The notes beneath the pieces are model-generated. The model worked only from the letters and a program-made list of their open reading frames with translations, did not search any database and was not told the DNA's origin. The position numbers and the translations under genes are program-made. Below are positions 60,571-64,000 of a stretch of 64,000 nt of DNA, piece by piece. Origin of the DNA: Saccharopolyspora aridisoli (GTDB lineage Bacteria; Actinomycetota; Actinomycetes; Mycobacteriales; Pseudonocardiaceae); the NCBI RefSeq assembly GCF_004348445.1, contig NZ_SMKV01000025.1, forward strand, positions 18,041-82,040, in the 5' to 3' direction. Position 1 is the first letter of the stretch; the number at the start of each line of letters is the position of its first letter.

Positions 60571-62295
60571 GTGCCGGGAGGACGTCGCCACGGGATCGGC
60601 CCGAACCGGGAGGAACGCGCGCAGGTACCGAGAGAGGCGATCATTCTGACGTTCACGAACACCCAGGCCCCTGGCGGCCTCGAAGATCAAACCGGGGGCG
60701 GAGCCCCCGACATCTCCGACAGTCCCGCGGACGAGGTCACCGAAGAGCACCTCCCGCCGACGTTCGCCGAGCTCGACGTCCACCCGGACATCGTCAAGGC
60801 GCTCAACGACGGCGGCATCGAGCGGACCTTCGCGATCCAGGAGCTGACGCTCCCGCTGGCGATGCGCGGCGAAGACCTCATCGGTCAGGCCCGCACCGGA
60901 ACCGGCAAGACCCTGGGCTTCGGCGTTCCGCTGCTGCACCGCGTGGGCGGTGCCGGCGACGGCACCCCGCAGGCCCTGATCGTGGTCCCGACCCGCGAGC
61001 TGTGCTTGCAGGTCACCCGCGACCTCACCGACGCGAGCAATCACCTGGGCGTGCGGACCCTCGCCGTCTACGGCGGCCGCCCGTACGAGGAGCAGATCTC
61101 CGCGCTGCGCAACGGCGTCGACGTGGTCATCGGCACCCCGGGCCGCCTGCTGGACCTGGCCGAGCAGCGCCACCTGGTGCTGGGCAAGGTCTCCACGCTC
61201 GTGCTCGACGAGGCCGACGAGATGCTCGACCTGGGCTTCCTGCCCGACATCGAGCGGATCCTGCGGATGGTTCCCGAGCAGCGGCAGACCATGCTGTTCT
61301 CGGCGACCATGCCCGGACCGATCCTGACCCTGGCCCGCACCTTCATGACCCGCCCGACGCACATCCGCGCCGAGCAGGCCGACGAGGGAGCGGTGCACGA
61401 GCGCACCCGGCAGTTCATCTACCGCGCGCACTCGATGGACAAGTCCGAGCTGATCGCCAAGGCCCTGCAGGCCGAGGACCGCGGTCTCGCGATGGTCTTC
61501 AGCCGCACCAAGCGACAGGCGCAGAAGCTGGCCGACGAGCTCACCGAGCGCGGCTTCGCCGCCGGCGCCGTGCACGGCGACCTGGGCCAGGGAGCCCGGG
61601 AGAAGGCGCTGCGCGCGTTCCGCTCCGGCAAGGTCGACATCCTCGTCGCCACCGACGTCGCGGCTCGCGGCATCGACGTGGCCGGCGTGACGCACGTGAT
61701 CAACCTGCAGTGCCCGGACGACGAGAAGACCTACGTGCACCGCATCGGCCGCACCGGCCGCGCGGGTCGCGAGGGCGTGGCGATCACGCTGGTCGACTGG
61801 GACGATGAGCCGCGCTGGAAGATGATCAGCGACACCCTCGGCCTGGGCAAGCCGGAGCCGGTGGAGACCTACTCCACCTCGGCGCACCTGTTCACCGACC
61901 TCAGCATCCCGACCGACGTCACCGGGCGGCTGCCGCTGGCCAAGCGCACGCGTGCCGGGCTGGACGCCGAGCCGGAGGGTGAGTCGGGCGAGTCGGGCGA
62001 GGCCAAGCGCCCGCGCCGCAACCGGCGCCGCACCCGCGGCGGCAAGTCCGAGGGCGGTGGCGAGCCGACCAGCGGTGCCCGGCAGGACTCCGACGCCGAG
62101 ACCCGCCCGACCCGGCGCCGCAACCGTCGTCGCACCCGCAGCGGTGACGACGTCAACGCCGAGGTCGCCGCGCACCAGTCGGAAGCCCCGGCCACCGCCG
62201 AGTCCGGTTCGGCCGACGCGGGCGACCGTCCGCGCCGCCGTCGTCGTCGCCGTCGTGGCGGCGAGGGCTCCTCGGAGTCCACGGACAACGCCTGA
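60571..62295 (+). CDS. DEAD-box RNA helicase (RhlE-like)
   Basis: The helicase core has Q motif TFAELDVHPDIVKAL, motif I QARTGTGKTLGF, Ia VVPTRELCLQV, II LVLDEADEMLDLGF, III LFSATMPGP, V ATDVAARGIDVAGV and VI HRIGRTGRAGREG. The C-terminal 150 residues are Arg- and Ser/Glu-rich repeats ([35 protein letters not shown]) for RNA binding. The start is uncertain. GTG 60571 has no ribosome site, while CTG 60646 (or ATT 60643) follows GAGAGG at good spacing and would give LTFTNTQAPGG. This is the Rv3211 position. Confidence 0.93.
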   Translation: MPGGRRHGIGPNREERAQVPREAIILTFTNTQAPGGLEDQTGGGAPDISDSPADEVTEEHLPPTFAELDVHPDIVKALNDGGIERTFAIQELTLPLAMRGEDLIGQARTGTGKTLGFGVPLLHRVGGAGDGTPQALIVVPTRELCLQVTRDLTDASNHLGVRTLAVYGGRPYEEQISALRNGVDVVIGTPGRLLDLAEQRHLVLGKVSTLVLDEADEMLDLGFLPDIERILRMVPEQRQTMLFSATMPGPILTLARTFMTRPTHIRAEQADEGAVHERTRQFIYRAHSMDKSELIAKALQAEDRGLAMVFSRTKRQAQKLADELTERGFAAGAVHGDLGQGAREKALRAFRSGKVDILVATDVAARGIDVAGVTHVINLQCPDDEKTYVHRIGRTGRAGREGVAITLVDWDDEPRWKMISDTLGLGKPEPVETYSTSAHLFTDLSIPTDVTGRLPLAKRTRAGLDAEPEGESGESGEAKRPRRNRRRTRGGKSEGGGEPTSGARQDSDAETRPTRRRNRRRTRSGDDVNAEVAAHQSEAPATAESGSADAGDRPRRRRRRRRGGEGSSESTDNA

Positions 62296-62310
62296 CCTGC
62301 GAACACCCGG

Positions 62311-62341
62311 AAATCTCGACCTCCTCAGGGAGTCGAGATTT
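62311..62341 (+). terminator. Terminator of the DEAD-box gene
   Basis: AAATCTCGAC and GTCGAGATTT form a 10-bp stem, extended by CTCC/GGAG, and followed by CTTCG. It isolates the helicase from the next gene. Confidence 0.85.
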
Positions 62342-62416
62342 CTTCGTGCCAGGCCCTTCTCCGAGCGCGGGTAAGCTCCGGGCCGGGAGCCCGTCGATGT
62401 CTTTGGGGGAGTTGTT

Positions 62417-63619
62417 TTGGTCCGGCCGGAGCGGCGCACTCGGGGTGACCTGGTCGCAGTCGCGGTGATCGTGGTGGCCGTGCTCATCGGCTCGGGCGTG
62501 CTGTGGTTCAACAGCGACGCGCGGGCGACGATCTCGGAGACCGCGGCCGAGCCGTTGCCGAAACCGCCCGTGCCGACGTCGGTTCCGGGCGCCCTGCACG
62601 AGATCTGGAGGGCGCCCAGCGCGGCGACCCCGGTGCCGGTGATCGCATCGCCGGCCGTGGTCACCGGCAACGGCAACGAGGTCATCGGCCACGACCCGCT
62701 GACCGGCCGGGTCGCCTGGCGCTACGCGCGCGACATCCCGCTGTGCACGATCGGCACCGAGTGGGACCGGGCCGTCGCTGTCTTCGCCAAGTCGCGGAAC
62801 TGCAGCGAGGTGACCTCGCTGCGCGGAGCGACGGGTGAGCGCGGCCCGCAGCGCAACACCGACGCCGAGTTCGGCACCCGGTTGCTCGGCGACGGCACCT
62901 ACCTGACCGCCACCGGTCGGCGCTCCTTCGAGACCTGGCGCTCCGACTTGGTGCGCACCCAGCAGTTCGGCATCCCGCCGCAGCTGAAGAACCCGAAGAA
63001 CAACATCGAGCGCCCGGATTGCACCTACACCTCGATCGCGGTCGGGCACGAGCGAGCGGGTGCGATCGAGAACTGCCCCGGCGAGACGGGCCGGGTCACC
63101 GCGATCAAGACGCACCCGGAGGACGACGAGAAGCCCGAGGAGGTCTTCAGCGTCTCCCTCGGCAGCCGGGACGCCTCGGTGGTGGCGGTGACCGACGAGC
63201 GCGTCGCCGTGGTCATGCGCCACGACCAGCAGCTGGTGCTGTTCGACAACACCGGCCGCGTGGTCGCCACCCACCCGGTCCGCACCGGTCCCCTCGCGAG
63301 CGATGACAACGTGCGGGTGGAGAGCACCGCCATCGGTCGCCGCATCTACTGGCACACCGGGGCGGACACGATCGCGCTGGACCCGAAGACGCTCGACCCG
63401 CTGTGGACCGTCCCGGACACGCTCGGAGCGGGGACCTCGTTGGCGAACCGGCTGGTGATGCCGGTCCAAGGCGGCATGGCCGTCCTCGACCCGGCCACCG
63501 GTGTCCGGGAACGCGTCATCCCCGTCGACCGCGGCGACCACACCGGCCCGGTCCGGCTCAACTCGGTCGGACCGGTCGTGCTGGAACAACGCGGCGACAC
63601 CCTGGTCGCACTGCGCTGA
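62417..63619 (+). CDS. Membrane-anchored PQQ-like beta-propeller protein (Rv3212-like)
   Basis: The 400-residue protein has one N-terminal helix (LVAVAVIVVAVLIGSGVLWF), then an extracellular beta-propeller. Typical strands are VVTGNGNEVIGHDPLTGRVAWRY, QQLVLFDNTGRVVATHPV, DTIALDPKTLDPLWTV and GGMAVLDPATGVRERVI, in the style of PQQ/BamB repeats. Cysteines (PLCTIG, SRNCSEV, PDCTYT, ENCPGE) may pair. Start TTG 62417 has GGGGGAG upstream. Function is unknown; the family sits next to the RhlE-like helicase in relatives. Confidence 0.86.
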   Translation: MVRPERRTRGDLVAVAVIVVAVLIGSGVLWFNSDARATISETAAEPLPKPPVPTSVPGALHEIWRAPSAATPVPVIASPAVVTGNGNEVIGHDPLTGRVAWRYARDIPLCTIGTEWDRAVAVFAKSRNCSEVTSLRGATGERGPQRNTDAEFGTRLLGDGTYLTATGRRSFETWRSDLVRTQQFGIPPQLKNPKNNIERPDCTYTSIAVGHERAGAIENCPGETGRVTAIKTHPEDDEKPEEVFSVSLGSRDASVVAVTDERVAVVMRHDQQLVLFDNTGRVVATHPVRTGPLASDDNVRVESTAIGRRIYWHTGADTIALDPKTLDPLWTVPDTLGAGTSLANRLVMPVQGGMAVLDPATGVRERVIPVDRGDHTGPVRLNSVGPVVLEQRGDTLVALR

Positions 63620-63681
63620 CCGTGGAAGTGGGGCCGCCGCGCGGAAGGCCCTTCTTCGAAGCGCGGGCGGTCCTCAGACCG

Positions 63682-63957
63682 TCACCACCACCAGAACCAG
63701 AGCGATCCCAGCACCACGACCAGCACGCCGACCACGGCAAGACCGCCGTTGCGGTCGCGGTTGCGGTCGGCGTAGGTCTGCAGCGCGACGGCGACGAGGC
63801 CCGCGACGACCTGCGAGAGCACCGCGGCGACACCCGGCCCCTGCTGCCCGTGCGAGGTGGCCCAGAACTGGACGCCGATCAGGACCAGCGCCAGCATCAA
63901 CAACCCCATCGCCAGCGCACCGGTGAAGCTGCGCAAGGTGGTGCCCGCGGTGCTCAC
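63682..63957 (-). CDS. Small three-helix membrane protein, may start beyond the window
   Basis: The 91 residues shown hold three hydrophobic segments: ALAMGLLMLALVLIGVQFWA, VAAVLSQVVAGLVAVALQTYA and GLAVVGVLVVVLGSLWFWWW. GTG 63957 has a weak ribosome site. The same frame stays open to the window edge (RRHEFARSRQVSTAG), so the true start may lie outside. Family not known. It converges on the PQQ-like gene. Confidence 0.66.
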   Translation of the reverse strand: MSTAGTTLRSFTGALAMGLLMLALVLIGVQFWATSHGQQGPGVAAVLSQVVAGLVAVALQTYADRNRDRNGGLAVVGVLVVVLGSLWFWWW

Positions 63958-64000
63958 CTGGCGGGATCGGGCGAATTCGTGGCGGCGCGGGCGGGTGCGC

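Overview
This is a high-GC actinobacterial chromosome segment, most likely from the family Pseudonocardiaceae (Saccharopolyspora or a close relative). That assignment is inferred from gene content: a SARP regulator, an adnAB pair, whiB7 next to uvrD2, XRE/DUF397 pairs, DUF3558 lipoproteins and tmRNA beside smpB. I ran no database search. Genes are dense, many start with GTG, and several appear to be leaderless.

Positions 1-9,800 are accessory or mixed. They hold a truncated SARP/NB-ARC regulator, a DUF1232 protein, a ChrB-like protein, a cation exchanger, a small secreted protein, an unusual fused alpha-beta glycyl-tRNA synthetase, a GNAT acetyltransferase, a DUF7144 membrane protein and a decayed AI-2E-type permease.

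Positions 9,890-14,680 hold the ribosome-rescue and cell-division block on the minus strand: prfB, ftsE, ftsX, smpB, a metal-dependent hydrolase, then tmRNA (ssrA, tag ADKSQREFALAA). SmpB and tmRNA work together in trans-translation. FtsEX couples division to cell-wall hydrolysis. A PadR-like regulator and two identical initiator tRNA genes follow.

Positions 16,500-63,700 follow the gene order of Mycobacterium tuberculosis Rv3193c-Rv3212, as I recall it: UPF0182 protein, PDZ/Lon-like protease, zincin, ABC1 kinase, whiB7 with its attenuation leader, uvrD2, nudC, ion channel, adnB-adnA, alkyltransferase-like protein, TIGR02569 protein, moeZ, DUF3152 protein, TetR, DUF3107 protein, ferritin-like protein, DEAD-box helicase and a PQQ-like protein. 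Its theme is DNA repair (UvrD2, AdnAB, ATL), RNA metabolism and stress response. Into this backbone, between nudC and the ion channel, are set an M16 peptidase pair and a type VII secretion accessory cassette (33,650-39,950). The cassette comprises EspG, a Gly-rich WXG protein, a DUF3558 lipoprotein, a small helical protein with a YxxxD motif, DUF397/XRE and a zinc peptidase.

The most rewarding regulatory region is the whiB7 leader (27,157-27,604). It has an AT-rich element touching a TTGCGG -35 box, a 66-codon upstream ORF with a strong ribosome site, and an intrinsic terminator before whiB7. Other readable control elements are palindromic operators at two divergent TetR promoters, a DasR-like box before the chitinase gene and paired GTCCACAGTGG sites before the PadR-like gene.
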